NCBI GenBank assembly: GCA_947501445.1
Contig: CANMVS010000001.1
Coordinates: 62,001 to 126,000 of the forward strand
DNA: 64,000 nucleotides
Direction: 5' to 3'
Source: an uncultured Rhizobiaceae group bacterium
Lineage (GTDB): Bacteria; Pseudomonadota; Alphaproteobacteria; Rhizobiales; Rhizobiaceae
The notes under the pieces were generated by a model. It did no database searches. It was not told the origin of the DNA and was given only the letters and a program-made list of their open reading frames with translations. Below, piece after piece: positions 10,105 through 20,234 of this stretch. Each line of letters begins with the position of its first letter. Position 1 is the first letter of the stretch. A program made the translations under genes and the position numbers.

Positions 10105-11159
10105 TTGCTCGCCCCCTTTTTGCCAGATTTCCCAAACGCACGTGCGTTAATTTCCGCCATGTCCTTCAAAAATGCCCGTATGGGTCGCGCTGGAATGCCA
10201 CCCCAACGGGCACCTGCCGGCACATCGCCAACAATTCCGCTCAATCCCGCAATCTGAGCACCATCACCTATCGTAATGTGTCCATTAATGCCGGCACCAC
10301 CGCCAATCATCACGCCGTCTCCAATTGTTGCGCTTCCAGATATGCCTACCATACTGACAATGACGCAGGAACGTCCGATTTTTACGTTGTGCCCGACCTG
10401 AACCAAATTATCTATTTTGGTTCCTTCCCCAATGACTGTGTCATCCAGCGCCCCACGGTCTATGGTCGTATTGGCGCCAATCTCAACATTGTCCTGAATA
10501 ATTACGCGGCCGATTTGCGCAATTTTTGTCAGCCCCGTACTTGACGGTGCATAGCCAAATCCATCCTGCCCGATCCGAACACCCGGATGAATAATCACCG
10601 AATTTCCAATCAACGCGTGCTGGATGGTGACATTTGCCGTAAGACTGCAATCTCTGCCAATGCGACAATTGGGACCGACAACAACGCCAGGCCCAACAAT
10701 GCTTCCAGATCCTACAACAGCGCCGTAGCCAATACAGGCTCCGGCCTCGATGCAAACATTGTCTTCCAGAACAGCCGTTTCGTCGATATGGGCCAATGGT
10801 GACACCCGAGCGCCACTGGTTATTCGTCCGGGTTTCAATGCATCAGGAAACAGCAACTGCGCGGCAAGTGCGAAGGTGGATTGTGGTTTTTTTGATACCA
10901 GAGCGATGCAGGCATCCGGAATCAATTCCGCCAGATCGCCGGTACATATCACTGCGGTGGCTTTCGCGTTCACCAACATTTCCGTGTGGTTTTTGGACGC
11001 TATAAAAGATAAATCACCCGGTCCTGAACGTGCCAAGGGCGCCAGGTTGCAGACACTTGCGTTGTCAGCATCACCATGAACTATCTCAGCGCCAATTGCG
11101 GCAGCAAGCTCTGAAACAGTTATTCCACTATGCGGTGAGAAAAAACGGCCATCATCCAT
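10101..11159 (-). CDS. lpxD: UDP-3-O-acylglucosamine N-acyltransferase
   Basis: LpxD adds the second hydroxyacyl chain to the 2-amino group of UDP-3-O-acyl-glucosamine. The 352-residue product has an N-terminal uridine-binding domain, then a long left-handed beta helix of hexapeptide repeats (about residues 110-300) with the catalytic-His region [10 protein letters not shown], and a C-terminal helix. It is separated from bamA by 94 bases that contain a strong hairpin and overlaps fabZ. No skp/ompH gene lies between bamA and lpxD, unlike the enterobacterial order. Confidence 0.95.
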   Translation of the reverse strand: MDDGRFFSPHSGITVSELAAAIGAEIVHGDADNASVCNLAPLARSGPGDLSFIASKNHTEMLVNAKATAVICTGDLAELIPDACIALVSKKPQSTFALAAQLLFPDALKPGRITSGARVSPLAHIDETAVLEDNVCIEAGACIGYGAVVGSGSIVGPGVVVGPNCRIGRDCSLTANVTIQHALIGNSVIIHPGVRIGQDGFGYAPSSTGLTKIAQIGRVIIQDNVEIGANTTIDRGALDDTVIGEGTKIDNLVQVGHNVKIGRSCVIVSMVGISGSATIGDGVMIGGGAGINGHITIGDGAQIAGLSGIVGDVPAGARWGGIPARPIRAFLKDMAEINARAFGKSGKKGASK

Positions 11160-11172
11160 ACTGATACGAATT

Positions 11173-11201
11173 CAGGGTCTGCCACATGTGGACAGACCCT
11201 G
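11173..11201 (-). promoter_or_regulatory. Strong hairpin in the bamA-lpxD spacer
   Basis: CAGGGTCTG pairs with CAGACCCTG and the inner CCACA with TGTGG, giving about 14 base pairs with one bulged A. No T-run follows on the minus strand, so it is more likely an attenuating or mRNA-stabilising structure that sets the ratio of bamA to the lipid A genes than a full terminator. Confidence 0.5.
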
Positions 11202-11253
11202 CCATTAGCTAACTTCGGTTGTTGCTGAACAATACAGCACCGAATTTTGATTA

Positions 11254-13575
11254 TTAGAACCGCCCGGATGTACCAAAGCGGAACACTTGAGTTTCGTCGA
11301 AATCTTCTTTGGCAACGGGAAAGCCAAGATCAAACCTCAAAGGACCAAAAGGTGAAGACCATATGATACTGCCGCCAACCGACGCACGCCATTGCATGCT
11401 CTCGCCATTTACAGTCGCACCACCCAAATTCAGGCTTTCACCGAAAAGAGTTGCTGCATCAGCAAATACGGCGCCACGCAAACCAAAGTCACGCGGAACA
11501 ATCGGTATCGGGAAACCAACCTCTGCAGTCGCATTGAAATAGGTTGTACCACCAAGTGCATCACCGAATGTATCTCTTGGGCCTATACCCTGGGTCTTGA
11601 AACCACGGATTGTTTCACCGCCAATGAACAGTTGGTCAAATACACGCAGATCCCCGGACGTTGGAACAACATAACCACCACCGGCACTCAGCAATCCAAC
11701 GATATCGCCATAGTCGGAGATGGTTTTATAGTAGCTGGCCTTTGCTGTGGCCTTGAGGAATTGCGCATCACCACCTAGCCCGGCAAATTCGCCGGTAATT
11801 CGAGCAAATATGCCTTCACGTGGAAGCGTTTTGTCATCAATTGTATCGTAGATCAATGAACTGGAGACCGAGGATTTAATCCACGGGCTGTTGTTCAATG
11901 CATCCTGAATAGGAAATGATACGGGGTTTCCGTTGCCCTTATATTTTTCCTGACTATAGGTATAGGCGAGCACGGTGCGCAAACGGTCCGTAATTGGAGC
12001 CGCGACCCTCAATGTTATGCCGGTTGTTTCGATATCGTAATTGTCCTGAGAGGTATCTTCAGTCCGCGACAAATCAAAACCGGCAGCGACCCTGTAGCCA
12101 AGGAAATATGGCTCGGTGAACGCAAGCGTATAAGTACGTGTATCGGTACCACCACCAACAGCGACCTTAATGAATTGACCACGACCAAGGAAATTTCGCT
12201 CGGAAATACCGATCTCGGCAGTGGCGCCACCGGAACCGGTGGAATAACCGGCACCAATCGAAAATTCACCCGTTGACTGATCACGCACATCAACAACAAC
12301 AATCACCCGGTCCGGCTCTGAACCCGGAGACGTTGAAATATTGACGGCCTGGAAATATCCAAGCGCTTCAAGCCGCTTTTTCGCACGCTGAATCAGCACC
12401 TGATTGAACGCATCACCTTCACTCAGATCAAACTCACGCCGGATGACATAATCGGCAGTACGCGTATTGCCTCTAATTTCGATCCGTTCAATATAAGCCC
12501 GCTGCCCCTGATCAATCAAATAGGTGACCGAGATCGTGCGATTTGCAAAATCCCTATCACCGCGCGGCGTGACCTGCGCAAATGGATATCCATCACTTGC
12601 AGCCGACTCAGCGATGGCAATAATTGATTCTTCAACTTTCTCAGCACTGTAAACAGCACCGGTTCGGCTGGCCAGATGCCGCCTTACGCTGTCTGGATCG
12701 ATGCCAGACACAGTACTGTCGATACTGATGTCACCGAAGGTATAGCGATCACCTTCATCCATGGTGATTGTAATGATATAGTCACCACTGACCGGATCAA
12801 CTTCGGCCGAGGATGAAATTATCCGGAAATCCGCGTAACCACGATTGTAATAAAACCGACGCAGGAGCTCTTCATCTGCACGAAGCTTGTCTGGGTCATA
12901 AACGTCCTTACGTGACAGAAACGCAAGAATACCCGACCGCTTTGTTACAATCACATCCGACAGGCGGCCATTGGAATAGGCTTTGTTGCCGACAAAATTG
13001 ATTGAAGCGATCTTGGTGCGATCTCCTTCGCTGATTTCGAAGGCAATATTGACGCGACCACCGGCCAGATTAACAACCTGGGTCGTTACAGTCGCGTCTC
13101 CGCGCCCGATACGATCATAGGCCTCTTTGATGGCCTCCGCATCATATTCCACGGTCGTCTCATTGTACGGCCCCAATGGCTTCGACTGAACGACGGCCTC
13201 AAGCTGCTTGTCTTTGATCTTCTTGTTACCATTGAAGACAATCTGATTGATAATCAGGTTTTCCTCAACGGAAACGACAAGGCTCCGGCCACTCTGATTG
13301 ATGCGAACATCGGAGAACAATCCGGTGGCAAACAACCGCTTGATCGACTCATCTATGTCGGAATTATTAAAATTCTTACCAGGCACAATGGTAATATTGC
13401 CGCGAACTGTATCTGCATCAACACGCTGATTTCCACGCACGACGATCACACTTACGACCGCAGCTTGCGCGACCTCAGAAGCAGCAATCAGAGCAACCCC
13501 CGCCCCACTGACTGCTACACAAGTGGAAAGTGCCAGCGCTGAAACTGCGCCTAGTAACTTTGAACCGGCCTTCAT
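11254..13575 (-). CDS. bamA: Outer membrane protein assembly factor BamA
   Basis: This 773-residue protein is the core of the BAM machine that folds beta-barrel proteins into the outer membrane. It has a signal peptide (cleavage likely after AQA near residue 38), POTRA domains over about residues 40-430 and a C-terminal Omp85 barrel with FIGGETIRGFKTQGIGPRD, close to the conserved loop-6 motif, and a terminal Phe (FGTSGRF), the usual outer membrane signature. It follows rseP on the same strand after a 246-bp gap without another gene, which probably contains its own promoter. Confidence 0.96.
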   Translation of the reverse strand: MKAGSKLLGAVSALALSTCVAVSGAGVALIAASEVAQAAVVSVIVVRGNQRVDADTVRGNITIVPGKNFNNSDIDESIKRLFATGLFSDVRINQSGRSLVVSVEENLIINQIVFNGNKKIKDKQLEAVVQSKPLGPYNETTVEYDAEAIKEAYDRIGRGDATVTTQVVNLAGGRVNIAFEISEGDRTKIASINFVGNKAYSNGRLSDVIVTKRSGILAFLSRKDVYDPDKLRADEELLRRFYYNRGYADFRIISSSAEVDPVSGDYIITITMDEGDRYTFGDISIDSTVSGIDPDSVRRHLASRTGAVYSAEKVEESIIAIAESAASDGYPFAQVTPRGDRDFANRTISVTYLIDQGQRAYIERIEIRGNTRTADYVIRREFDLSEGDAFNQVLIQRAKKRLEALGYFQAVNISTSPGSEPDRVIVVVDVRDQSTGEFSIGAGYSTGSGGATAEIGISERNFLGRGQFIKVAVGGGTDTRTYTLAFTEPYFLGYRVAAGFDLSRTEDTSQDNYDIETTGITLRVAAPITDRLRTVLAYTYSQEKYKGNGNPVSFPIQDALNNSPWIKSSVSSSLIYDTIDDKTLPREGIFARITGEFAGLGGDAQFLKATAKASYYKTISDYGDIVGLLSAGGGYVVPTSGDLRVFDQLFIGGETIRGFKTQGIGPRDTFGDALGGTTYFNATAEVGFPIPIVPRDFGLRGAVFADAATLFGESLNLGGATVNGESMQWRASVGGSIIWSSPFGPLRFDLGFPVAKEDFDETQVFRFGTSGRF

Positions 13576-13821
13576 TGGCTTATTTTACCCTTTTATCCCG
13601 ACATCCCCGAGGTGACCCGACAAGCGACTCCAGCCTCCCCGTCGTTTTACAGTGTTTTTAGCCACAAGCAAGCGATACCGTTAATTTCTGTTTACTAACT
13701 TGCAATTAGTGGCGATTCCGCAACGCATGCCATCTAACATGCCTAACAGATTGTTACCAATAACAAATATGCCACAGTCCATTCCAATCAATCACAATTA
13801 AGTTTTGCTGCTTTGCGAAGA

Positions 13822-14955
13822 TCAGCGAAAAAAAGAGGACACGTCATTCCAGGTGGCAAAAACCATCAACAGAAGCACAAGACTCATCCCGATTTTATAC
13901 GCGAACTCCTGTGCTTTCGGACCAACCGGCCGACCACGCACGATTTCAATCGCATAAAAGACCAGATGGCCGCCATCAAGAACGGGAATTGGGAACAGAT
14001 TCAACAGGCCGATTGAAACGGACAGTACCGCAGCGAGTTGCAAAAGTGCACCAAGTCCAATTGTCGCCACCTGCCCTGATATTTGCGCGACTTTTATTGG
14101 CCCGCCCAGTTGATCGGCTTTTTCGCGCCCTATTATGATGTTTTTGATATAGCCAAGACTTCGCGTCACGATGTACCAGCTCGACTGCACTCCTTCACTC
14201 AGTGATTGGAGTGGGCCCAATTCCAGCTGACGGTAGTTTCCGGCCGTCTGGTCTGTAGCTGCACCAATGCGCCCCAACTCAATCTTATTGCCGAACTGAT
14301 CTTCAGTTTCGGTTCGTTGGGGAACAATTGGCAAATCAAAGATGCGCCCGTCACGGCTCACCTGGATCACTATATTCACCTCGGGGCGTGGCTCGACGTA
14401 ACGCTTCACGTCGTCAAAGGTTTCGACAGGCTGACCATCAATTGCCACAACCTTGTCACCAGCCTGCATACCGGCCTGTTCAGCTGCACTTCCGGGCATC
14501 ACCTGCGATATAACAGGATCAAAAATCGGTTTACCATACAGATTGAACATGACAGCAAAAACAATGATGGCAAAGATGAAATTGGCGATTGGACCAGCCG
14601 CAACTGTTGCTACCCTCTTCCAGACATTGGCACCCGGAAACGATCTGGAACGATCTGCATCATTCATAGCGCTTACCTGAGCGTTGTCGGGTGCACTTGC
14701 CGCATTTTCGTCTCCGTAGAACTTCACATAGCCACCCAACGGAACAGCAGACAATCTCCATCGCGTTCCATGCCTGTCATCAAAACCGGCGATTTCGGGT
14801 CCAAAACCAACCGAAAATGTCAGGATTCGAATGCCACACCAGCGCCCAACAAGATAGTGCCCCATCTCATGTACAAAAACGACGATGGTCAGCACAATCA
14901 GAAAGGGTAACATTATCCCGATCAGAAAATTGTAAATCGATATCAGGAATTCCAT
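13822..14955 (-). CDS. rseP: Site-2 membrane metalloprotease RseP/MmpA family
   Basis: A 377-residue intramembrane zinc protease that cleaves membrane-bound anti-sigma factors or, in Caulobacter, polarity proteins (MmpA). The zinc motif HEMGH lies at residues 29-33 in the first membrane segment. A single PDZ domain spans about residues 145-200 (GSAAEQAGMQAGDKVVAIDG), and the second active-site motif NLFPIPVLDGGH is near the C terminus in another membrane segment. It sits between cdsA and bamA. In many relatives dxr lies at the cdsA side; here the gap is only 27 bases and dxr is absent. Confidence 0.94.
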   Translation of the reverse strand: MEFLISIYNFLIGIMLPFLIVLTIVVFVHEMGHYLVGRWCGIRILTFSVGFGPEIAGFDDRHGTRWRLSAVPLGGYVKFYGDENAASAPDNAQVSAMNDADRSRSFPGANVWKRVATVAAGPIANFIFAIIVFAVMFNLYGKPIFDPVISQVMPGSAAEQAGMQAGDKVVAIDGQPVETFDDVKRYVEPRPEVNIVIQVSRDGRIFDLPIVPQRTETEDQFGNKIELGRIGAATDQTAGNYRQLELGPLQSLSEGVQSSWYIVTRSLGYIKNIIIGREKADQLGGPIKVAQISGQVATIGLGALLQLAAVLSVSIGLLNLFPIPVLDGGHLVFYAIEIVRGRPVGPKAQEFAYKIGMSLVLLLMVFATWNDVSSFFR

Positions 14956-14982
14956 TCAATCAGTCCATTTCTCGGAAATTTT

Positions 14983-15825
14983 TCACGGCCCCAGGAGTTG
15001 AAGCGCAATATTGTTGCCGCCACGGGAAATCATGAGATTTCCCGAAAGCAGGAGACCAACTGCAAATGCTACGAATGCAGCGATGATTACACTATCCATC
15101 CGGTCCATGACACCCCCGTGGCCAGGGATCAGAGATCCTGAATCCTTGACACCGAATCGGCGCTTCAATCCGGACTCCAGCAGATCTCCCAATTGACCGG
15201 AAATCGACAGGATTGCCGACAGGGCCACGACCCAGGCGATTGCGGACGGCGTCATCAGGCTGGCTGCGACAACCCCACCAACAATGCCGCCTAGCAAACC
15301 GCTGAAAAAGCCAGACCAGGTTTTTTTGGGTGAAATGGAGGGTGCCAGTTTCGGGCCACCAAATTGTCGGCCGCCGAAAAAAGCAAACACATCAGTAGAC
15401 CAGATAATTGCAAATATGAAGATTATCGCGGCGAACCCATATCCATCGCCTGAATTCCTCAGCTCAGAAAAGGCAACGCAAAAAAAGCTCGCATATAATA
15501 TTCCAGCGGCGGGCCACCAGGCAATGCCTCTTATCTTTGACAGGATGCCCACCACAGCGGCACCACACATGGAGATGGCGACACCAAGTGGACCATAACC
15601 CGCCAGAACACAAATTCCAGTGGCTGTTATGGCTGCGCTGCCAGCCAGCCAAATAATCCTGTCAGGCTTTTGAGCCAGAACGATCCTGTACCACTCAAAA
15701 AAAACAAGTGCCATTATACCAATGGAAAGAACATCAAACAGCAGACCACCAATCCAGGTTATGAGCAGGACCAGAATACCCAGTGTGACTCCCGATATTG
15801 TTCTGACCAGGACCTCATTACTCAT
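14983..15825 (-). CDS. cdsA: Phosphatidate cytidylyltransferase
   Basis: CdsA makes CDP-diacylglycerol, the precursor of all phospholipids. The 280-residue protein has several membrane segments and the C-terminal signature region from SGQLGDLLESGLKRRFGVKD to the GHGGVMDRMDS motif, which holds the metal-binding residues. Its ATG at 15825 shares bases with the uppS stop (TGATG), indicating coupling; a TTG three bases earlier is less likely. Confidence 0.94.
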   Translation of the reverse strand: MSNEVLVRTISGVTLGILVLLITWIGGLLFDVLSIGIMALVFFEWYRIVLAQKPDRIIWLAGSAAITATGICVLAGYGPLGVAISMCGAAVVGILSKIRGIAWWPAAGILYASFFCVAFSELRNSGDGYGFAAIIFIFAIIWSTDVFAFFGGRQFGGPKLAPSISPKKTWSGFFSGLLGGIVGGVVAASLMTPSAIAWVVALSAILSISGQLGDLLESGLKRRFGVKDSGSLIPGHGGVMDRMDSVIIAAFVAFAVGLLLSGNLMISRGGNNIALQLLGP

Positions 15826-16550
15826 CAAGAACCCAGTGCCAAATCAGGTTCTGCAATATTACCGAACCGTCGGGTTCTATTTTGGTATACCTGCAATGCT
15901 CCCTCAAAGGCGGAACGATCGAAATCAGGCCACAGGCAAGGCAGAAAAACCAGCTCGGCGTAAGCGGCCTGCCAAAGCAGAAAATTGGAAATACGCTGTT
16001 CGCCGCTTGTGCGAATAAGCAAATCAGGATCCGGGATATCACCGGTATCAAGCGCTGCACTCAGGGTCTTTTCGCAAATGCTGGCTGGATCCAGATCACC
16101 ATTCGCAGCTCTGGTTGCAATGAGCCGTGTTGCCCGCACAATGTCATCGCGTCCACCGTAGTTGAATGCGATAATAAGCTCGAGTGCTGAATTCTCCTTC
16201 GTCAGTTCCTCAGCCTCGGTCAGCAGAGCCAGAATATCCGGCTTGAGAGACATCCTTTCCCCGATAACCCGAACTCTGACTTTTTCCCGATGCAGTTCAG
16301 CCAGATCTCTGCGTATAAAAAACTTCAGCAGTCCCATGAGATCATTGACTTCGGCTTGTGGCCTATGCCAATTTTCTGAAGAAAAAGCAAACAATGTCAA
16401 ATATTTAACGCCGAACTCGCCAGCAGATCGTACGGCTTCACGAACCGCTTCCACACCCTTGCGGTGACCCGAGGTCCGCGTTTGCCCACGTCTCTCGGCC
16501 CATCGACCGTTGCCGTCCATAATGATGGCTACGTGTTGGGGCACGTTCAA
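15825..16550 (-). CDS. uppS: Undecaprenyl diphosphate synthase (cis-prenyltransferase)
   Basis: UppS elongates farnesyl diphosphate to the C55 carrier used in peptidoglycan and O-antigen synthesis. The 241-residue product opens with [13 protein letters not shown], containing the catalytic Asp and diphosphate-binding region, and continues with the [15 protein letters not shown] and later [19 protein letters not shown] motifs. It lies between frr and cdsA and overlaps the latter by its stop codon. Confidence 0.96.
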   Translation of the reverse strand: MNVPQHVAIIMDGNGRWAERRGQTRTSGHRKGVEAVREAVRSAGEFGVKYLTLFAFSSENWHRPQAEVNDLMGLLKFFIRRDLAELHREKVRVRVIGERMSLKPDILALLTEAEELTKENSALELIIAFNYGGRDDIVRATRLIATRAANGDLDPASICEKTLSAALDTGDIPDPDLLIRTSGEQRISNFLLWQAAYAELVFLPCLWPDFDRSAFEGALQVYQNRTRRFGNIAEPDLALGS

Positions 16551-16598
16551 TTGATTGTCTCCATTTCGGAAAGTCTGGCTGCCTTCATGCCGTCACCG

Positions 16599-17159
16599 CT
16601 AAACCTGCATGATTTCGGTTTCTTTATCACTCAGCATACGATCAATTTCGGAGATTACGTCATCGGTCATTTTTTGCACTTTTTCTGATTGTGCATGACT
16701 GTCATCCTTGCCGATATCGCCATCTTTTTCTGCCTTTTTCAAGGCATCCATGCCATCACGGCGAACATGGCGCACGGCAACACGTCCATTTTCCGCATAT
16801 GTATGCGCAACTTTTACCAGCTCCTTGCGCCGTTCTTCATTAAGTTCCGGCAAAGGTATGCGCAAATTGGCGCCATCCGTAATCGGGTTTAATCCAAGAT
16901 TTGATTCTCTGATGGCCTTTTCAACTGCGCCGACCATTGACTTGTCCCAGACTGAAACCATTATCATGCGCGATTCCGGCACAGTAATATTCGCCACCTG
17001 ATTAAGCGGCATCTTTGAACCATAGGCATCAACCGATACAGGATCGAGCACATTGGCAGAGGCGCGCCCAGTACGCAGTGCGGCAATATCGCTTTTGAAT
17101 GACGAGATTGCACCATCCATGCGGCGTTTCAAGTCGTTAAAATCAGCACCATCAGTCAT
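16599..17159 (-). CDS. frr: Ribosome recycling factor
   Basis: The 186-residue protein has the family's usual length and splits post-termination ribosomes together with EF-G. Conserved regions are the N-terminal helix with [20 protein letters not shown], the [16 protein letters not shown] segment and the C-terminal [12 protein letters not shown] helix. It lies in the rpsB-tsf-pyrH-frr order found across bacteria, followed by uppS after 48 bases. Confidence 0.96.
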   Translation of the reverse strand: MTDGADFNDLKRRMDGAISSFKSDIAALRTGRASANVLDPVSVDAYGSKMPLNQVANITVPESRMIMVSVWDKSMVGAVEKAIRESNLGLNPITDGANLRIPLPELNEERRKELVKVAHTYAENGRVAVRHVRRDGMDALKKAEKDGDIGKDDSHAQSEKVQKMTDDVISEIDRMLSDKETEIMQV

Positions 17160-17272
17160 ATCTTCTACTCCAAAACCCGGAAAGGTGTCTTACCGACAAT
17201 CCAATTCAACCTCAATAGACGCCCAATGGCCTGTCGTCCGCAAAAAGTGTCAGCAGACTTAACATTGGATAA

Positions 17273-17995
17273 TTATGAATCATTCACAATAGTAGCACGT
17301 CCATTCCCCTTCAATATATCTGCAAACCCGCCTGCTTCATGAATGGAGAAAACAATTATTGGAATAGCATTTTCCCTGGCAAGCGCCACGGCTGCCACAT
17401 CCATCACAGCCAGCCCTTTGTTCAACACCTCATCATGAGTCAATGTTTCAAAACGCTCGGCGTCTGGATGTTTTTTGGGGTCTGCAGAGTATATTCCATC
17501 AACTTGTGTACCCTTGAAGATGGCCTGCGCGCCCATCTCTGCCGCTCGCAATGCCGCGGCAGAATCGGTGGTGAAAAACGGATTGCCCGTGCCACCGGCA
17601 AAAATCACCACACGTCCCTTTTCAAGATGGTGCAAAGCAGCACGTTGCGAAAAGCTCTGGCAGATTTCGGGCATGGCAATGGCCGAAAGCACTTCGGTAT
17701 CGATTCCCAGCTTTCTCAGCGATGTCGCAAGCGCCAGCGCATTGATAACAGTTGCCAACATTCCCATATGGTCGCCGGTAACACGGTCGCCACCTTTGGA
17801 TGCAACCGCTACGCCCCTGAAGATATTGCCGCCGCCAACAACGACACCGACCTCCACGCCCATGGCGCGAGCTTCGGCTATGTCAGAGGCAATTCTGTCC
17901 GCAACCGCGACATCTATTCCAAATCCCTGCTCCCCCATCAATGCCTCGCCTGAGGCTTTCAACAGTACACGTTTGAATATGGGTTTTTCGGTCAT
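17273..17995 (-). CDS. pyrH: UMP kinase
   Basis: This 240-residue amino-acid-kinase-family enzyme phosphorylates UMP to UDP and is the hexameric bacterial type, usually regulated by GTP and UTP. Recognisable are the RVLLKASGEALMG phosphate loop, VVVGGGNIFRG, the GDHMGMLATVINALAL region and FAGGTGNPFFTTDSAAALRA. It follows tsf after a 131-bp spacer with a strong hairpin and precedes frr. Confidence 0.96.
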   Translation of the reverse strand: MTEKPIFKRVLLKASGEALMGEQGFGIDVAVADRIASDIAEARAMGVEVGVVVGGGNIFRGVAVASKGGDRVTGDHMGMLATVINALALATSLRKLGIDTEVLSAIAMPEICQSFSQRAALHHLEKGRVVIFAGGTGNPFFTTDSAAALRAAEMGAQAIFKGTQVDGIYSADPKKHPDAERFETLTHDEVLNKGLAVMDVAAVALARENAIPIIVFSIHEAGGFADILKGNGRATIVNDS

Positions 17996-18033
17996 TGCTG
18001 CTTCCGTGAAGATGTTTCATGCCGGATACACGA

Positions 18034-18061
18034 AGGGCACTGCGTTGTCACGCAGTGCCCT
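18034..18061 (-). terminator. Hairpin between tsf and pyrH
   Basis: AGGGCACTGCGT and ACGCAGTGCCCT form a perfect 12-bp stem with a 4-base loop, placed just before the pyrH ribosome binding region. The minus-strand sequence after it lacks a clean T-run, so it may be a partial terminator that lowers pyrH expression relative to rpsB and tsf. Confidence 0.55.
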
Positions 18062-18126
18062 CGAATAATCACCAAATAAATGTCATCAGCAACGAAGCGC
18101 TGAAAACAAATCGTATCACGATCAAA

Positions 18127-19050
18127 TCAGCTTTGAGCGACCGCAGCAACTTCAGCTGCGAAATCACTTTCTTCTTTTTCAATGCCCTCACCAAGCTGAA
18201 GGCGCACGAAACCAACAACGCTTATAGGGGCACCAACAGAAGCTTCAGCTTCCTTGACGGCCGCTTCAACGCTCAGGTCCGGATTAACCACGAAACTCTG
18301 AGACATCAGCGCTACTTCCTGGAAGAACTTGCGCATGCGGCCTTCAACCATTTTCTCAATGATATTTTCAGGCTTGCCCGATTCGCGTGCCTGTTCGGCA
18401 AAAATCGACTTCTCACGCTCGGCCACCGCTGCATCAACATCGGCAGATGTAACAGCAAGCGGGTTTGTAGCTGCCACATGCATTGCGACCTGACGACCAA
18501 TTGCAGACAGCGCTGCTGGGTCACCCGATGACTTCAACGCAACAAGCACGCCAAGTTTACCCAGTCCGTCTGCAACGGAATTGTGAATGTAACTTGCGAC
18601 AACCCCTTCCCCGACGGACAGCATGGCACTGCGCCGCAGGTTCATGTTCTCACCGATCGTGGCGACGGCATCCGTGACAGTTGCAGCAACTGATTTGCCG
18701 GTTGACGGATAGGACGCTGCAGCAACAGATTCAACGGTGCCATCGGTGGCAAGGGCAACCTGCGTAATGCCGCGAACCAGTTCCTGGAATGCATCGTTGC
18801 GGGCAACAAAGTCTGTTTCCGAATTTACTTCAACAACAACTGCCTTATTGCCATCAGAAGCGACACCAATGAGCCCTTCGGCTGCCGTGCGACCCGATTT
18901 TTTGTCAGCTTTGGCGATTCCCTTGGAACGTAGCCAGTCGATGGCTGCTTCCATATCGCCATTGTTATCAATAAGCGCTTTTTTGCAATCCATCATGCCT
19001 GCGCCTGACTTTTCGCGCAGCTCTTTCACCTGAGATGCAGAAATACTCAT
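18127..19050 (-). CDS. tsf: Translation elongation factor Ts
   Basis: EF-Ts is the nucleotide exchange factor for EF-Tu. The 307-residue product begins with the UBA-like domain ([22 protein letters not shown]) and contains the TDFVARN motif that contacts EF-Tu at about residues 79-85. I start it at ATG 19050, which gives the canonical N terminus; the frame is open a little further upstream. It follows rpsB after a spacer with a terminator-like hairpin. Confidence 0.96.
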   Translation of the reverse strand: MSISASQVKELREKSGAGMMDCKKALIDNNGDMEAAIDWLRSKGIAKADKKSGRTAAEGLIGVASDGNKAVVVEVNSETDFVARNDAFQELVRGITQVALATDGTVESVAAASYPSTGKSVAATVTDAVATIGENMNLRRSAMLSVGEGVVASYIHNSVADGLGKLGVLVALKSSGDPAALSAIGRQVAMHVAATNPLAVTSADVDAAVAEREKSIFAEQARESGKPENIIEKMVEGRMRKFFQEVALMSQSFVVNPDLSVEAAVKEAEASVGAPISVVGFVRLQLGEGIEKEESDFAAEVAAVAQS

Positions 19051-19115
19051 AATTGCCTCTTTTAACGGAGTGCGGCACACCAAGTGAGGCGCGCCATGTT
19101 AGTTTGTGCACAAAA

Positions 19116-19146
19116 CTGAAAAATGACCACGCAGCTTGCGCGTGGC
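19116..19146 (-). terminator. Terminator-like hairpin between rpsB and tsf
   Basis: On the minus strand CCACGC pairs with GCGTGG and the stem is followed by TCATTTTTC. It lies 25-55 bases after the rpsB stop. As tsf has no obvious separate promoter, this probably acts as a partial terminator between the S2 and EF-Ts genes. Confidence 0.55.
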
Positions 19147-19169
19147 CAGATCACGCTTAGACGTCAATG

Positions 19170-20018
19170 TTATGACGTTGGTGTTTCGGTTGTTTCGGGC
19201 GCTGGTGCTTCTTCGGTCGCTGCAACTTCTTCGGTCGCTGCAACTTCTTCCACTACAACTTCCTCAGCAACGATCGCCTCTTCAACAGGGGCCTCTACAG
19301 CCGCACCGACATCAATTCCCGCTGCGCCCTGCTGGCGCGCAATTCCGTCCAACGCTGCTTTGGCAACAAGATCGCAATACAGCGATATCGCACGGGCAGC
19401 ATCATCATTGCCCGGAATTGGGAAATCAATCGGATCCGGGTTGCAGTTTGAATCGACAATCGCAACAACTGGAATGCCAAGTCGTTTTGCTTCCTGAATG
19501 GCAATCGATTCCTTGTTGGTATCGATGATAAACATCAGGTCCGGCGTGCCGCCCATATCACGGATACCACCAAGAGCACGCTCAAGCTTGTCGCGTTCGC
19601 GTTCAAGATTAAGGCGTTCTTTCTTGGTAAAGCCCTGAGCATCGGCTGCAAGTAATTCGTCAAGTTTGCGCAAACGCTGAATCGAATGGGAAATAGTTTT
19701 CCAGTTTGTCAGCATACCACCAAGCCAACGGGCATTGACGTAATACTGGGCTGAACGGCGGGCTGCATCTGCAACCAGTTCTGACGCCTGGCGCTTGGTG
19801 CCAACAAACAAAACGCGACCACCACCAGCAACCGTATCACTCACCAGCTGAAGCGCTTGTGAGAGCATTGGAACCGTCTGGCCAAGGTCGATAATATGAA
19901 CGTTGCTTCGATCACCAAAAATGTATTGTTTCATTTTCGGGTTCCAGCGGTGAGTCTGGTGACCAAAGTGTACGCCTGCTTCTAGTAGCTGGCGCATGCT
20001 GAAATCAGGCAATGCCAT
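19170..20018 (-). CDS. rpsB: 30S ribosomal protein S2
   Basis: The 282-residue protein carries the S2 fold from [22 protein letters not shown] to the [19 protein letters not shown] region. It is longer than the common 230-260 residues because of an acidic Ala/Glu/Val-rich C-terminal tail (about residue 235 to the end) with a direct repeat [22 protein letters not shown] stands at the right distance before ATG 20018, which fixes the start. A 5' leader of about 200 bases precedes it and is a plausible site for S2 autoregulation, though no known motif was identified. Confidence 0.96.
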   Translation of the reverse strand: MALPDFSMRQLLEAGVHFGHQTHRWNPKMKQYIFGDRSNVHIIDLGQTVPMLSQALQLVSDTVAGGGRVLFVGTKRQASELVADAARRSAQYYVNARWLGGMLTNWKTISHSIQRLRKLDELLAADAQGFTKKERLNLERERDKLERALGGIRDMGGTPDLMFIIDTNKESIAIQEAKRLGIPVVAIVDSNCNPDPIDFPIPGNDDAARAISLYCDLVAKAALDGIARQQGAAGIDVGAAVEAPVEEAIVAEEVVVEEVAATEEVAATEEAPAPETTETPTS

Positions 20019-20234
20019 GCCGTGTCTCCTTTTCCGGTTGTACCTCCGTGAAGCGTCAGCAGAAATCTGCCACCGGCGGGATCGATCGGATTTCTCCCGA
20101 CCTGCCCCATGCTCCACGTGTGGAATGAGCGGTTCCGTACAGTGCCTGTCAGTAAATATCAAGCGGAAAACACTAATTATTGTCCGGGATTATTAGGCAG
20201 CCTGCTGACGCACCATCGGTTTCGTCAATTTCAA

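Noticed and set aside
14206-14910. 234-codon plus-strand frame opposite rseP
   Set aside because: Lies entirely antisense to rseP, whose motifs are clear; no ribosome binding site or domain.
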